The notes below the pieces were generated by a model, which worked only from the letters and a program-made list of their open reading frames with translations, made no database searches and was not told where the DNA came from. Of a stretch of DNA of 64,000 nt, positions 10,871 through 22,504 are shown piece by piece; position 1 is the stretch's first letter, and the number at the start of each line of letters is the position of its first letter. The translations under genes and the position numbers were made by a program. Where the stretch lies: contig JAKGHH010000002.1 in assembly GCA_022828595.1 (NCBI GenBank), positions 105,893,254 through 105,957,253 of the forward strand, read 5' to 3'. The DNA is from Nelumbo lutea (Eukaryota > Streptophyta > Magnoliopsida > Proteales > Nelumbonaceae).

Positions 10871-13800
10871 TCACTTAACAAGCAATCTATGAGAATCAAT
10901 TTATCCAAGCTCTAGAAGATCAACATCCAATTGATTCTTAAGGCCCAACAAAAGATAAATAAGCTCTACCAAGTCATCAGGTCAACACCATGCAACAAAA
11001 GATCCATCCATTTGATCCTACCAAGTATATAAAGTCCATCCAATTAGTAGAAGTTGTATCAAAAGCCAAGAAAGATGAGGCTTTTGATCCGATCCAACTC
11101 ATCAAGCCAATTCAGAGGTCAATAAAGGAATCCTCCAAAATGGTAATGCACATTATCATTGTAATGCAAAAGAAGATTGAAGAAGATCTGCCCTTTGATC
11201 TAACTCAGTTCATTAAGCCTATAAAGCATATACACAACAATGAACTTGTTGAAAATGAAGAGAACGGTGTGCAAATTTACCAACTAGAATTAGAATAAGG
11301 TTCTATTGCTTCAATTCAAATAATTCACATAAACCAATGGCAAGAAGACCCAAGTGTAGATCTAGACCAAGGGCAAATTTCTACTTTGGAATCTTAGCAA
11401 TCCACCTCTAAATTTGAATCAAAAGACTAGATAAACTTAAGCCAGGTCAATCAAGACCCTATCATTGAATCAAAAAGCTAACATGGTGTATGGCAGGAAA
11501 AGCTAGGGCCTAAACAAGGTGACTTAGAGCCTATCTTAAACATATACACTGAATATTGGCATGACACATGGTAGGTAAAACAAGATCCTCAACAAATAAA
11601 TTTAGAGCCCAACCCCATCATTGAATTAAAAATCTGGCATAGCACAAGGATTTTCAAACAAGACATAAACTAGGTTGATGTGGACGCCATCATTGGCATA
11701 GAACCTGAAGGCAAGCAACATTAAGAGTAGGTTAACCATGACCTTAATCGGCCTAACTTAAGGGTAACTTTCAACTCAAGTCTAGAGATACAACATGGTA
11801 CCCATCAGGATGTAGAACGAGCTAACCAAGGCTTGGATCAATCCAATCTCAAGCCCTATGACTCAAATGTAGAAGAAATGACCATGGATCTCCTATAATA
11901 AATTAAGCAGATCAAGCTTCTCCTAGGCTGGACTCATTCAAATCTTGTCATTAACTTGGACATCAATGTAGAACTCTTGGATCACCAACAATGTGTGCCT
12001 CTCAATCCTCCTGACTCACCATGGATGACTCCTAAGTCCATCTTTGATCAAGGGCCAAGTCTAAGGCCTCTAAACTCTTTACAAATACCAGAGCAAGGTT
12101 GCCTACTTCTTGACCTAATTATGGGTAATCTAGACACTGATGCACCACAGGCTAACCTTAAGACCACATTTGCCTTTGGCCTAAGCCAAGGAAGGGCCTC
12201 ATAATTTCTCACAATCACTTGGTTCAACTGATCCACAATGGGTTAGTCACCATCCCACATTTGACTTCAACGCAAGTCTAAGGCCTTACAATTTTTCACA
12301 AGAAATTGATTCATTAGACCTACCATGTCTATCTCTACCATAGGCCCAAATCCAAGGCTACATAGCTTTCATCTACATCAAAACTTCAAGTGAGACTCCC
12401 TTTACACAAACATGAAGCGGTACACCCAAAGAGCCATTACTAACTTAGGCCCAAACTTGGAGCCTTCACACTTTTTGCAACATGAAAATACTATCAATAA
12501 AAAAAGATCAAGATCCAACCGGATTAGAATCATCAAATACAAATACATCATCATTGCCAATCAAGCATAATGCAAACTCATGCATGATCTCATTTTTCTG
12601 GTGGTTGTTTCTTATCTTTACTTTCATCCCTTTATGAGGCATAGTCAACAACTTTCATATTCATATTGTTTTTGCATTTCTTCACTATTTTTCTTTATCT
12701 ATTATGCAGTAGTCAACTTGGATCCCTCATTGAGTGTAATGAGTTAGTTATTCCTCTAAGTATAGATATCTTCAACTCTAGAGACTCATTTCTTGATTTA
12801 AAGTGGTTGAATTTCCTCAAGCATCCCCCAAGGGAATTCTTCATCTTAATCTTCAAACTAGGTGGTTACCATTTTCTGAAAGGAGATATTTTTTTCTTAC
12901 CATTAGTTTCCCTCTTAAAAAACAAAAAAAAAAAGCGAGAAAACTACAGGGCATGCTAGCGCCCAACCAAGGTAGGGGCTTTCTTTGCATGCTTTCATGC
13001 CTTGCTCTCAAGCCACTGCACGTTAGTGCGGCCAACAAGATGCGACTGAAAAGCTTTATCGTGCTAGTGCGCTCATGTTTTTTCAATAGGATACCAATCA
13101 TTATGTTTTCTTCACTCCTTCTCGGCCCAGAAGTTTGCTTCTAGCGACTAGCTTCTACCACTAGTGCTTCCAAAAGGTTTTATAATACAAAAAAAAAAAT
13201 CAAAATTTTTCAAAATAAAAAAAATAGAACAAAAACCTTAAAAACAAAAAAAATAGCAAATTTCAAAAAAAGCTAATTAAAAAAGTGTTTTCATTTATGC
13301 ATTTATTTAAAAAAGTTGGGATTTCATTGTCTTTAGAAGCAAGCCTTGAGAAAAAGAATTCATTGGCACTAAAGCACATTGAGAATGATTCAACCTATCG
13401 GCATGTGAAGCTAAATGACATTCAAGATCAAATAGATTCAAGAAATATTGAAACCTATGGCTTTCTACCATGGAAAGTTGGCCAAGTGTTGGAATCATGA
13501 CAAGAACAAAAACATGTCATCATTTGTTAAGATTTCATCAATGTTCCACCTAACATGACAGTCATCGATCATCAATCCAGTCATCATCAGATCAACATTC
13601 AACACAACAAGTCATCAATCATTATTCTAATCTATATCATCACAAGTCATCAAATTATTTCCCAACATGGCAAGGCACCTTGGTTTGCATCATGACAAAA
13701 TCACCAATCATCAGCACATTCAACGTCTGATAAACACTTGGCATATAATCAATCATCAGTCTAGTCCACATCATGGCAAGCCATCAAATTTCTCAACATG

Positions 13801-16342
13801 GCAACATGACAAAACATCTTATCAGCATGATAGATCAACATTCCAATCACAACATCGTGAGATCCTCAACATGACAAGTCAACCTATCAACTTTCTGTGC
13901 AATTCCTCAGTATGACATCTCAATCGAGTCATTTGCAGCAAGTCTTAAGCTCAAAGTGCCTAGAAAAAAATGAAAAAATAAGAAAAAATAAAAAATAAAA
14001 AAATAAAAAAAAATAAAAGATATCATTTCCATCCCTTCCCAACTCATTTAATACTAGAGGCAAAGTAATTTATTAAAGTTCACTAAAAGAGAAGCCACCT
14101 TTGGTCGATTATTACTCCCACTGAGCCACCTATGTTTACACATTCACCACTTGCAACCCATGATGGACATTAGCCCTTCCTTAATGAACCGTAAAATATG
14201 ACGCCTAAACCTTTTTCCTAAGTGAATAGATCACCTTCTCAATCTCTTTAAGCAGCATGGAAAAAAATCCAAAAGAAATTCAAGTGATACAAGGATTCTC
14301 TAATTTAAGCACCTATGTCTTAGGCAAGGGGCAAAGAAAGGCTTGAGGGATCCACAAAATGGGAGGCCATCTTTAGCCTAACACTTACTCGGAGTCACTC
14401 ATGATCACATATTAATCCCTTGTAAGCCACTTTGGACCTAACCTTTCTTTTCTAAAACATCAAAAATTTTCAAAAAAAATAAAAACCCAAAAAAAATCCA
14501 AAAATCTTTTCCTTTTTATACCCCTTTCACCTTCCCTAAAGTCCTTTTGAGGAATACTCACCCACCTCCATCCAAACTAGGGGCAACATGGTCATGAAAA
14601 AAATAAGTTCTAAGTCTTAACCTTATTTTAAAGAGAAGCATAAAAAAGGAAAAAAATACAAGCAAAAAATTCAAAGAAATAAAAGAAAAATACAAGTAGA
14701 AACTAAGTCAAAGTTGCAATCCATCATGACCCCAACTATCCAATCACTCAAGTGAGGTCATACAATGCACTCATAACCCCTTAAAAGGCCCCTAAGTGTC
14801 ACTCTCAATTTGAGCATTTTATCCCTTTATTCACCCAAGCCTTGTGCCACATTTCATCATAAGGAAACATTTTCCTCAGATCCTTGGGCAACAAAAGCCT
14901 CAAGTCAAAGAAGATAGGTGGTATAACTTTGAGAAACCCCTTATTCAAAAAAAAAAAAAAAAGGCCCTACAATTATCAACAAGAATGTGAGTCCTAAACA
15001 ATTACACCCCATTGTCCTCTTCATAAACCGACAAACCATCAAAGCAACTTTATATCCTTTGTTTTTTAGCATTTTTATCCCTTCCTTTTCTAACCTAAAT
15101 GCCAAGCCACATTTTATCTCAAACAAAGTCATCTCCGAATCTCATCAAACTATCCCAAGAACTATGTTGGCTTAATCCCACATTGGGTACGTTTGTAGTC
15201 TAGACCCTTATTCTAGATGTAGTCATTCCGAAGGAAGGGGATCTCCATAGCCCGTTAAGTTGAAAACCCGAATGGGAAATTCAAACAAAAGATAGGGCAC
15301 AAAACATAAAAAACAAAAAGAAGAAGAAAAAAAATGGAGAAATAAACCTACTAAATGAAAACCTAAAAGGGCATCTAGGCAAAAGATAAGGCATAAAAAA
15401 TAAATGGCATGAGAAATGAAGTTAGTATCCCTTCAAGATGAGCTTACAAAGGATAAATGATACAAGCTACATATAGTTGCGGATGAAAGAACCTCAATCT
15501 AAGGGTGTGACTTATGTTGAGCTTTGCTACATGATACAAAATCAAAGAGATCATCATGAATAGCTAATCTTGTGACAAGGCCTAGACTTAGATAGAATTG
15601 GTGACATTTATATCTTGAGGAAGTGGTAAGATCCTAAGTCAATAGTTTTAGATCAATTCTTTGTGTGCAACATGTGTTCTTGGCATCTCATGTAGTCCAT
15701 CACCGCCATCTACCCCATCATACATTTCCAAGGCAGATCAACTACAATTAATGACATCAATACCAATCATCGAACTTCAACCAAGGTAAGCACAAGGTAT
15801 GCAATCATTAACTACTTCATCTCTTACATTGCAAATCATGCACCTTTTCGTTAGAATTGCACCATCTCATCTTCACTTCAGCATTATCACAATCATTGCA
15901 TTACATCCATTATGGGATGTAATCATGCATCCCAAAATAAATCTCAAGGAATTGGCCAATGATAAATTCCGCGCAATTCCTCTATTGCAAGGATGGGTAT
16001 AGTCCTAGATAGCCACACAAACATTGTGGGTGAGAGATTTTATTTCAAAATCCCCTTTGAAAAGATCCAAGGATTGGCTTGCATATGACAATCCTTCTAT
16101 TAATAGTCGAACAAGTGCTAGATAGCTATGGGAGCATACTATAGGAGGAGATTCCATGGGAATCATTTCAAGTCAAAACAATCAACATCTTTCAATCAAC
16201 CAATACTTTTGTCATGAAAAAGTTTTTCAAACAGCATTCTTTTGAACTAAGAGCGTCATTCCATCACATTTCTATGCAAAAATGAGTTCTCTCCTCAAGC
16301 TCTATTGTTCAGATCATCATCCTCCAACAAAGAGGGGCAATT
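10871..16342 (+). mobile_element. Non-coding retrotransposon interior, probably Gypsy/Tat-like
   Basis: A 5.4-kb stretch with no recognisable gag or pol. It has A-rich blocks (13190-13260, 13960-14020, 14460-14510), a degenerate 'catca'-rich block (13540-13900) and oligo-A tracts. It ends in a polypurine tract (aaagaggggcaa, about 16329-16340) directly followed by an LTR-like TG start at 16343. The ORF at 10990-11298 carries three similar 12-residue repeats ('PFDPTKYIKSIQ' type) but no known domain. The element may be a large non-coding retrotransposon derivative. No matching 5' LTR was seen near 10.9 kb, so the left border is uncertain. Confidence 0.4.
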
Positions 16343-16862
16343 TGTACACACCCCATTTTTGCACTCTTCAATCATACTACAACACTTCGAGCTTCAACCA
16401 TGTTTCAGCTAATCTCTCAGCTGACTTAGGGCATTTTTAAAATTTTACAAAAGTTAGGGCCTCAAAGATCTAAGACCATAGGTACATAGAGACCAAAAAT
16501 ATGAATTTGACAACACTAAGATCACCAAGCTCTGACACTATTTACCCCTCCATCTTAAGACCCAAAGTTGGAACTGATTCTAATCATCCGATTGGGACCA
16601 TTTTGATCCTAACCTTATCTCACATCAAATCAAAAATCCGAGACCATAGGTATGTAGAGCCTAAGAATCCAAATCCGACGACACCAAGATCACCCAAATC
16701 CGATATCGTTTACTCCATCTTAAAACCCAAAGCCGAAACCGATTTTGATCATTTGATTGGAGTCATTTTGATCTTGAACCTCATTTCACGTCAAATCAGA
16801 AATCCAAAACCATATGTACATTCCAGCGACACCAAGATCCCCTTCTAGGCTAGGTAGCCACA
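16343..16862 (+). mobile_element. 3' LTR of the non-coding retrotransposon
   Basis: It starts 'tgtacacacccc' immediately after the polypurine tract and may end at a CA near 16861. It contains 168-bp tandem repeats (16466-16840). The right border is inferred from the start of homology between duplicated units near 16870. Confidence 0.4.
16466..16840. repeat. 168-bp tandem repeat, about 2.2 units
   Basis: The words 'agaccatagg', 'acaccaagatc' and 'ttgggaccattttgatc' (with variants) recur at a spacing of 167-168 bp. Units begin near 16473 and 16641, with a third partial copy from about 16808. Divergence is roughly 15-20%. Confidence 0.75.
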
Positions 16863-16869
16863 ACCCTCA

Positions 16870-17092
16870 AACCGATTTTTGGCCCAAAACCATTGATTTG
16901 GTCAACGACCCGCTGACTCAAGCCGTCAAACTATCATCCCATCGACCCACATAATGGTTTTTGTCTATTTTTTATTTTATTTTTTAAGTCAGAATGGACC
17001 ATCCGATTGAACCAGATGGTCAAACCATTCAACTTAGGAATTGGTCCCAAAACGGTTCTGTGTCCGGTCCGATTTTTAAAACCTTGGTTTAG
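16870..17092 (+). mobile_element. Small TIR element, copy 2 (left end missing)
   Basis: It aligns with the right three quarters of the element at 20762-21049 and ends in the same 'tttttaaaaccttggttt'. The left terminus is lost where it abuts the LTR. The same element lies at the same distance upstream of UBL-3, so it was present before the unit was duplicated. Confidence 0.55.
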
Positions 17093-17759
17093 TTTACCTT
17101 TCTCTGCTATTTTATTAAGATTTTCTTATTCCTTTTACTAGGGAGTAAAAGGGGTTGGATCTGGATCGGATCGAAGTAAATCCGTATCCAAATCTAATAA
17201 AAGCAATAGATTGAGGTCCGGTTTCGGGTCCTAGTCAGATTTTAAGGAATTGGATCTATAGTCCATATTTGATCCCATTTACACATTTGAGTGGAAAATC
17301 CGAAAATGTATACATGGTTGCAACACAAATTAGTAATCGAATTAAAATCTTATCATCAATAAAATTAAAATCATAAGTTTGTTTCTATTTATCTCATATT
17401 AATAATTGGATTTCTCCATTCAACAAAAGATAATCAGGCTTCTCTTTTTTTTAATTAGAAAAAGATAATTAATTGGGCGTGTTAACATCTTTGTTCTGTA
17501 TCGTGCGTTGCTTCCATTGTAACATTTTATCATCTCTGATAATCACACTCTCTACACCTCCTAACGCAGAGATTGGAGAAATAGGGAATCTTATCATGGT
17601 AGTTTTATGTACATTAACGCTCAATAAGTGTGACAAAATCACTTTATAAGTTTTCTCTCAGTCCAGTTACAGCCACTTCCCTGAACTCCAGCCACTGACC
17701 TCCTTAGTCATATTTTCCCCAGTTGAGGCTTCAACTCTGGTCTTTGATATAACTCGGCA
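17093..17759 (+). promoter_or_regulatory. UBL-2 upstream region
   Basis: This region is homologous to 21050-21808 upstream of UBL-3 over its whole length apart from small indels. A TATA-like box, actttataag, lies at 17641-17650 about 110 nt before the ATG, followed by 'tccagttacagcc', the start of homology shared with UBL-1. No additional gene is seen. Confidence 0.55.
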
Positions 17760-18446
17760 ATGGTGGTCATCAATGTGGTGTACAACCATAATATATACAG
17801 AATCAACCAGAGATGCGAAACAATCAGAGACGTAAAGTATTTTCTCCAGCATCTTGTACCCTGCCATGATCAGCTCCTTGTGTACAAACCTGAACTGCTA
17901 ACAGAAGAAATGGAGGTTCTATCTTATCTGGATATAGATGAAGATAGCGAAGTGGAGATGTTTCTTTACAGGAAGCTTCGCAATGAGATCATCAAATTCA
18001 CCGTTGAGACGGAGGATGGTGTGTTATACATTGACATACCAACCGACAATGAAGTCTTAAAACTTAAAAATACGATTGACAAAAGGGTGGGTATAGCTCC
18101 AAGGCGCCAGAGGCTGACTACGCTGGGAGCTCGGATGCGTGATCATTGCAAGCTGGAGGATTATGCGATTTCCACTAGACAAACCGTTCATCTCAGGGAG
18201 AAACCTCCAAACCCAGAGTGGTTTGTAGACATTGTTCTGGTGGTTCCCAGCACTGGGCAATCAATGATCATAAGGGTGGACCAATATGATACAGTTTACA
18301 CATTGAAAGGTCTGATTCGTCGTGCTGACTTTGCTGAGAAACCCGACTTCCATCTTGAATATAAAGGCAAGTGCCTTGTTGGAAAAGAGACCATAATTAG
18401 TTATGGTATTGAAAATGAGGACACTGTAAATTTGCTTTATGAGTGA
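17760..18446 (+). CDS. UBL-2: protein with three ubiquitin-like domains
   Basis: An intact single-exon ORF of 228 residues, collinear with UBL-1 (230 aa) and UBL-3 (231 aa). The domains are at about 1-73, 75-148 and 153-228. Relative to UBL-1 it has in-frame length changes around the end of domain 1 ('YLDIDEDSEVEMFLYRK') and near the C-terminus ('GIENEDTVNLLYE'). The K48-equivalent turn of domain 3 reads 'YKGKCLVG' rather than 'YKGKRLDG'. No domain ends in Gly-Gly. Conservation of frame, length and beta-grasp core among three copies argues that it encodes a protein. The function is unknown. Confidence 0.78.
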   Translation: MVVINVVYNHNIYRINQRCETIRDVKYFLQHLVPCHDQLLVYKPELLTEEMEVLSYLDIDEDSEVEMFLYRKLRNEIIKFTVETEDGVLYIDIPTDNEVLKLKNTIDKRVGIAPRRQRLTTLGARMRDHCKLEDYAISTRQTVHLREKPPNPEWFVDIVLVVPSTGQSMIIRVDQYDTVYTLKGLIRRADFAEKPDFHLEYKGKCLVGKETIISYGIENEDTVNLLYE

Positions 18447-19345
18447 GGTTTGGAAGATGGTTACACTTATACATGGGCAAGATGAGTGCTATTAGTATTA
18501 GTATTAATATTAGTATTAGAATAATTCTGTTCTTGGAACAATTCAAAGATGGTATGTGTTTGATTTCAAAATCCTTCTGTCTAATCAAGTTTAGTAATTC
18601 CACTTATTATATCTTCAATCCTTTCGGTAAGAAGAAATATGATGATTGATGACTATGCTTTTGTTATGAAATGGATAGATTTTCTTTTCCCAGAGAGAAA
18701 CCAGCTGATAGTACTGTGAATTTCTTCTCTTCCTACCTGAAGTGGGAAATAAAAAACAAGCCAAAAGATCACAAATTTTCTTTTCTAAGACATAGAATGC
18801 AATGAGAAAGAAAGACAACAAAATTCAGGTCTTGGCTAGTTGCCCTAATGTAGTTGCACGGGTCCAATTTCTTGTAATAAATCCTGGGTACTATTAGATG
18901 AAACTGCATACCCTTTAGTTTAATTCCTTCAGAATCAACTAAAATACTGCGAAATTGGAAGTTATGAAATTCCTGCAAACCCAGGTTCTGTAAACATGTG
19001 TGGAAAATAGACAGAAACCGAATCATTAGGAATTGGGATCACCCACTTTAATTTCAACCTGGGATGTTCTTCAGAATTCAGGAATCGTGATTTAAGAGGG
19101 TGGCAACAGAACTCGTTTAAATGACATGGGGGCACTCTATTTCCATTTTTGCAATACAACCTTCCAATCATAGAATTCAGTGTTTTGAATGAATAGTTTG
19201 TCATTGAGAAAACACAAAAGATGATGACAGAGGGAATGAGATGAACTCTTCCAAGATCTAATCCCCTGATAGGAAGTTGGGACCCCATGCACACCTGAGT
19301 CCATTTCAGAAACGTGTAGGCATTTATAACTTTTAAGGCACGCTT
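18447..19345. other. UBL-2 3' flank, duplicated spacer
   Basis: It is homologous to the UBL-1 3' flank (7854-8596) and in part to that of UBL-3 (22505-22925). It includes a short '(attagt)n' run near 18490-18530. Homology stops near 19345 ('aaggcac'). No H3 sequence is present in this unit. Confidence 0.55.
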
Positions 19346-20099
19346 TTTCTTGTATTTGTATTTGTACTTCTTCCAAACTGAACCTTAATATAAGGTTTTG
19401 CATTCTATATATAAAATATAAGGTTTTGCACTCTACATACAAAATATAAGGTTTTGTATATTTATATTTGTACTCCTTTCAAACTGAGCCTTAATACAAA
19501 TACAAATACAAATATGTATAGAAATACATACAAATTAATACAAAACGCAAGGTTTTTCTGCCCACATATTTGTATTTGTATTTGTATTCTTTCTAAACTG
19601 GGTTTAATTTGCTTAATTGTAAGGGTGCAACTTGGGCATACTTGGCGGGAATGGAGACGGTTCCCGTGAGGACTCGAATCCCCAAATTTTTTTAATCAAT
19701 ATTGTTTTTAAGAAAAATAAATTTATCCAAAATAAAATAAATAAATAAAATATAAATAATATTTTAAATATATTTTGATATATAATATAAATAATATTAC
19801 ATACATACAACAATGTGTTACGCAAATAGAGACTAGCAGAGAGGAGAGGGCTAATCTACTTCCTACAAACTTGACCTAAAAAATAGGACAGATGCCAGAG
19901 GGACAATTCTTCATAGCTTATCCGTACAAGTGTAAGGCCCCCACAATTCCAGTGGATTACTAGCAAAGGTGAAAACCCAGCGGAGCACATATGGTGCTAC
20001 ATGGACGCCTTGGGACAGTAGTACAAATAGGGAAGTTGCGCCAACCCTCCATCAGTGATGGTAAGGATATCAAGGGCGAGGATGATTGGCGTCGGGGAC
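19346..20099. repeat. AT-rich spacer with 'gtatttgtatttgta' inverted repeats
   Basis: Runs of 'gtatttgtatttgta' (about 19350 and 19567-19590) face 'caaatacaaatacaaat' (about 19497-19515), giving a strong predicted hairpin. Words such as 'aaactgarccttaata' and 'atataaggttttgcaytcta' recur two or three times at 19376-19450. The rest (19640-20099) is unassigned, AT-rich and without coding signal. Confidence 0.55.
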
Positions 20100-20570
20100 T
20101 GATTATCTCAGTAAGCTATATTACTGAGATAAGGGAGGCGTTTTATTGTGTTGCATTGGGCTAAGAGCATAACCGATGTGTTGAGAGAAGCACACCAAGC
20201 CACTTGCTCCATCGGCGCATTCACCGGTTGGGGGTTTATTGGCCAACACTTGTGGAAGATTCACGATTTCTATAAAGAGGGTGCCCCGACTTGGGGGTTG
20301 GATTTTATAGGGCCAATTCATCCCACATTGGGGCAGAAGCAATGAATTCTTACGGCCACATAGTAATTGACGAAATGGGTAGAAGTAGTAGAACTGGCAA
20401 AATCGACAGGAGAATCAGTGTGGTATTTCATCAAGGAAAACATTATTTGCAGATTCAGAGTCCTTCCTTGAACGAATTGCATCTGATAATGGGATGAGAC
20501 CCCGTTTGTCAATAGAATAGTCGAAGCCTTTTTAGAGAGCTATTGCAATGCATTGGCAATGGACAAGCAC
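20100..20570 (+). pseudogene. Gypsy integrase fragment
   Basis: Frame-shifted remains of a Ty3/Gypsy integrase. 'WGLDFIGPIHP' (about 20290-20330) matches the integrase core entry motif. Further right, in other frames, come the 'F.CRFRVP' and 'SDNG' regions (about 20440-20500), where the second catalytic Asp of the core lies. Several stops and frameshifts interrupt it and no LTR is attached. Confidence 0.6.
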
Positions 20571-20761
20571 AAGCAACAAACAGGGTGTTGTTGCCATTTC
20601 TTAGCCGATTAGTAAAACTTCAAATGGAATTCTTAGTCAAATATTTTTGTGTTAAAACTCGATAAACCTGGTTAATAATAAAACTTCCAACTTGGAACAA
20701 TGGTAAATTAAGGAAAAAGCCTATATTTTATGTTAAAAGGAATGACTAATGATGGTTTAGT
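20571..20761. other. Short AT-rich spacer
   Basis: It lies between the integrase remnant and the TIR element. I see no feature in it. Confidence 0.5.
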
Positions 20762-21049
20762 TCATGGTTTTGAAAACTGGACTGGACCTGGCAGTCCGAC
20801 CAATTTACCCAGGAACCAGTCAAGTAATTGGTTCCATTTTACTCAAAATCGTTGATTTGGTCAATGATCCGCTGACCCAAACAGTCGAATCGTCGACCAA
20901 TCAACCCAGATAATGGTTTTTGGTTGTTTTTTATTTTTTTTTTAATTTTTTTAATTTTTTTAAGTTCGAACCAAACGGTCAGACCATTCAACCTGAGAAC
21001 CGATCCCCAGAACAGTTCCATGTCTGGCCTGATTTTTAAAACCTTGGTT
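20762..21049 (+). mobile_element. Small TIR element, copy 3 (most complete)
   Basis: About 288 bp. The left end 'atggttttgaaaactggac' is an imperfect inverted match to the right end 'gatttttaaaaccttggttt'. Inside are 'gaccattcaacc' and 'ttgatttggtca' words and a T-rich centre, shared with copies 1 and 2. There is no ORF. It may be a MITE, but the superfamily and TSD are unresolved. Confidence 0.55.
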
Positions 21050-21808
21050 TAGTTTACCTTTTTTCTGCTATTTTCTTAAGATTTTCTTGTTCTTTTTACT
21101 AGGGAATAAAACGGGTTGGATCTGGATAGGATTGAAGTGTAAATCCGTATCCAAATTTTAAGGAGTTGAATCTATAGTCGATATTTGATCCCATTTACAC
21201 ATTTGAATCTAATAGAAGGAAAATCCGAAAATGTATACATAGTTGCTACACAAATTAGTAATTGAACTAAAATCTTATCATCAGTAAAATTAAAATCTTA
21301 ACATTGTTTTTGTTTATCTCATATTAATAATTGGATTTCTCCATTTACACATTTGAGTCTAATAGAAGGAAAATCCGAAAATGTATACATAGTTGCAACA
21401 CAAATTGAATTAAATAAAATTAAAATCTTTAGTTTGTTTCTATATATATATAATCTTTAATAATTGGATTTCTCCCTTCAACAAAAGATAATCAGGTTTC
21501 TCGTTTTTTTTTTTTAATTAGAAAAAAGGTTAACTGGGTTTCTTAATATCATTGTTCTGTATCATGCGTTGCTTGCATTGTTCCATTTTATCATCTCCGA
21601 TAATCACACTCTCTACACCTCACGCAGAGATCGGAGAAATAGGGAATCTTATCATGGTAGTTTTATGTACATTAATGCTCAATAAGTGTGACAAAATCAC
21701 TTTATAAGTTGCCTTTCGGTCCAGTTACAGTCACTTCCCTGAACTCCGGCCATTGAGCTCCTTTTCCCCATTTGAGGCTTCACTTCTGGCCTTTGATATA
21801 ACTTGGCA
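21050..21808 (+). promoter_or_regulatory. UBL-3 upstream region
   Basis: It is a duplicate of 17093-17759, with an extra internal repeat: 'aatctaatagaaggaaaatc' and following words appear twice (about 21205 and 21355). The TATA-like box actttataag is at 21699-21708, about 105 nt before the ATG. Confidence 0.5.
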
Positions 21809-22504
21809 ATGGTGGTCATCAATGTGCTGCACTACGGTAATATATACAGAATCATGCAGAGATGCAACTCAGTCAGAGACGTAAAGTTTTATCTCCAGGA
21901 TCATGTACCCTACCATGATCAACTCCTTGTGTACAAAGGAGAACTGCTAACAGAAGAAACGGAGGTTCTATCTTATCTGGGTATTCTGGAGGATGAACAT
22001 AACGAAGAGGAGATGTATCTTTACAGGAAGCTTCACCATGAGATCATCATGGTCATCGTTGAAACAGAGAATGGTGCGTTATACATTGACATACCAAGCG
22101 ACGATGAAGTCTTAAAATTAAAAAGTATGATTGACAGAAGGGTGGGTATAGCTCCTAGGCGCCAGAAGCTGACTACGCTGGGAGCTTGGATGCATGATCA
22201 TTGGAAGCTGCAGGATTATGCAATTTCCACTAGACAGACTGTTCATCTCACGGAGACCTCTCCAAACCTAGAGTGGTTTGTAGACATAACTGTGGAGGCT
22301 CCCAGCACTGGGCGATCAATGGTCATAAAGGTGGACCGATATGATACAGTTTACACATTGCAAGCTCTGATTCGTCGTTCTAATTTCGCTGAGAAATCCG
22401 TCTTCCATCTTGAATATAAAGGCAAGCGGCTTGATGGAACAGTGGCATTAATTAGTTATGGTATCCTTGACGATGAAGATACTATGAATTTGATTTATGA
22501 CTGA
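21809..22504 (+). CDS. UBL-3: protein with three ubiquitin-like domains
   Basis: An intact single-exon ORF of 231 residues. I chose the ATG at 21809 because it matches the start of both paralogues; the frame is open two codons further but without another ATG. The three ubiquitin-like domains lie at about 1-76, 78-151 and 156-231. Domain 1 is one residue longer than in UBL-1 ('LLTEETEVLSYLGILEDEH'). There is no Gly-Gly at any domain end. The C-terminus is 'DEDTMNLIYD'. It lies convergent with the histone H3 gene at 23300-23710. Function unassigned. Confidence 0.8.
   Translation: MVVINVLHYGNIYRIMQRCNSVRDVKFYLQDHVPYHDQLLVYKGELLTEETEVLSYLGILEDEHNEEEMYLYRKLHHEIIMVIVETENGALYIDIPSDDEVLKLKSMIDRRVGIAPRRQKLTTLGAWMHDHWKLQDYAISTRQTVHLTETSPNLEWFVDITVEAPSTGRSMVIKVDRYDTVYTLQALIRRSNFAEKSVFHLEYKGKRLDGTVALISYGILDDEDTMNLIYD

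Noticed and set aside
19640..19690. tRNA-like fragment ('ggactcgaatcccc')
   Set aside because: Only a B-box-like word; no matching A box or cloverleaf arms nearby.
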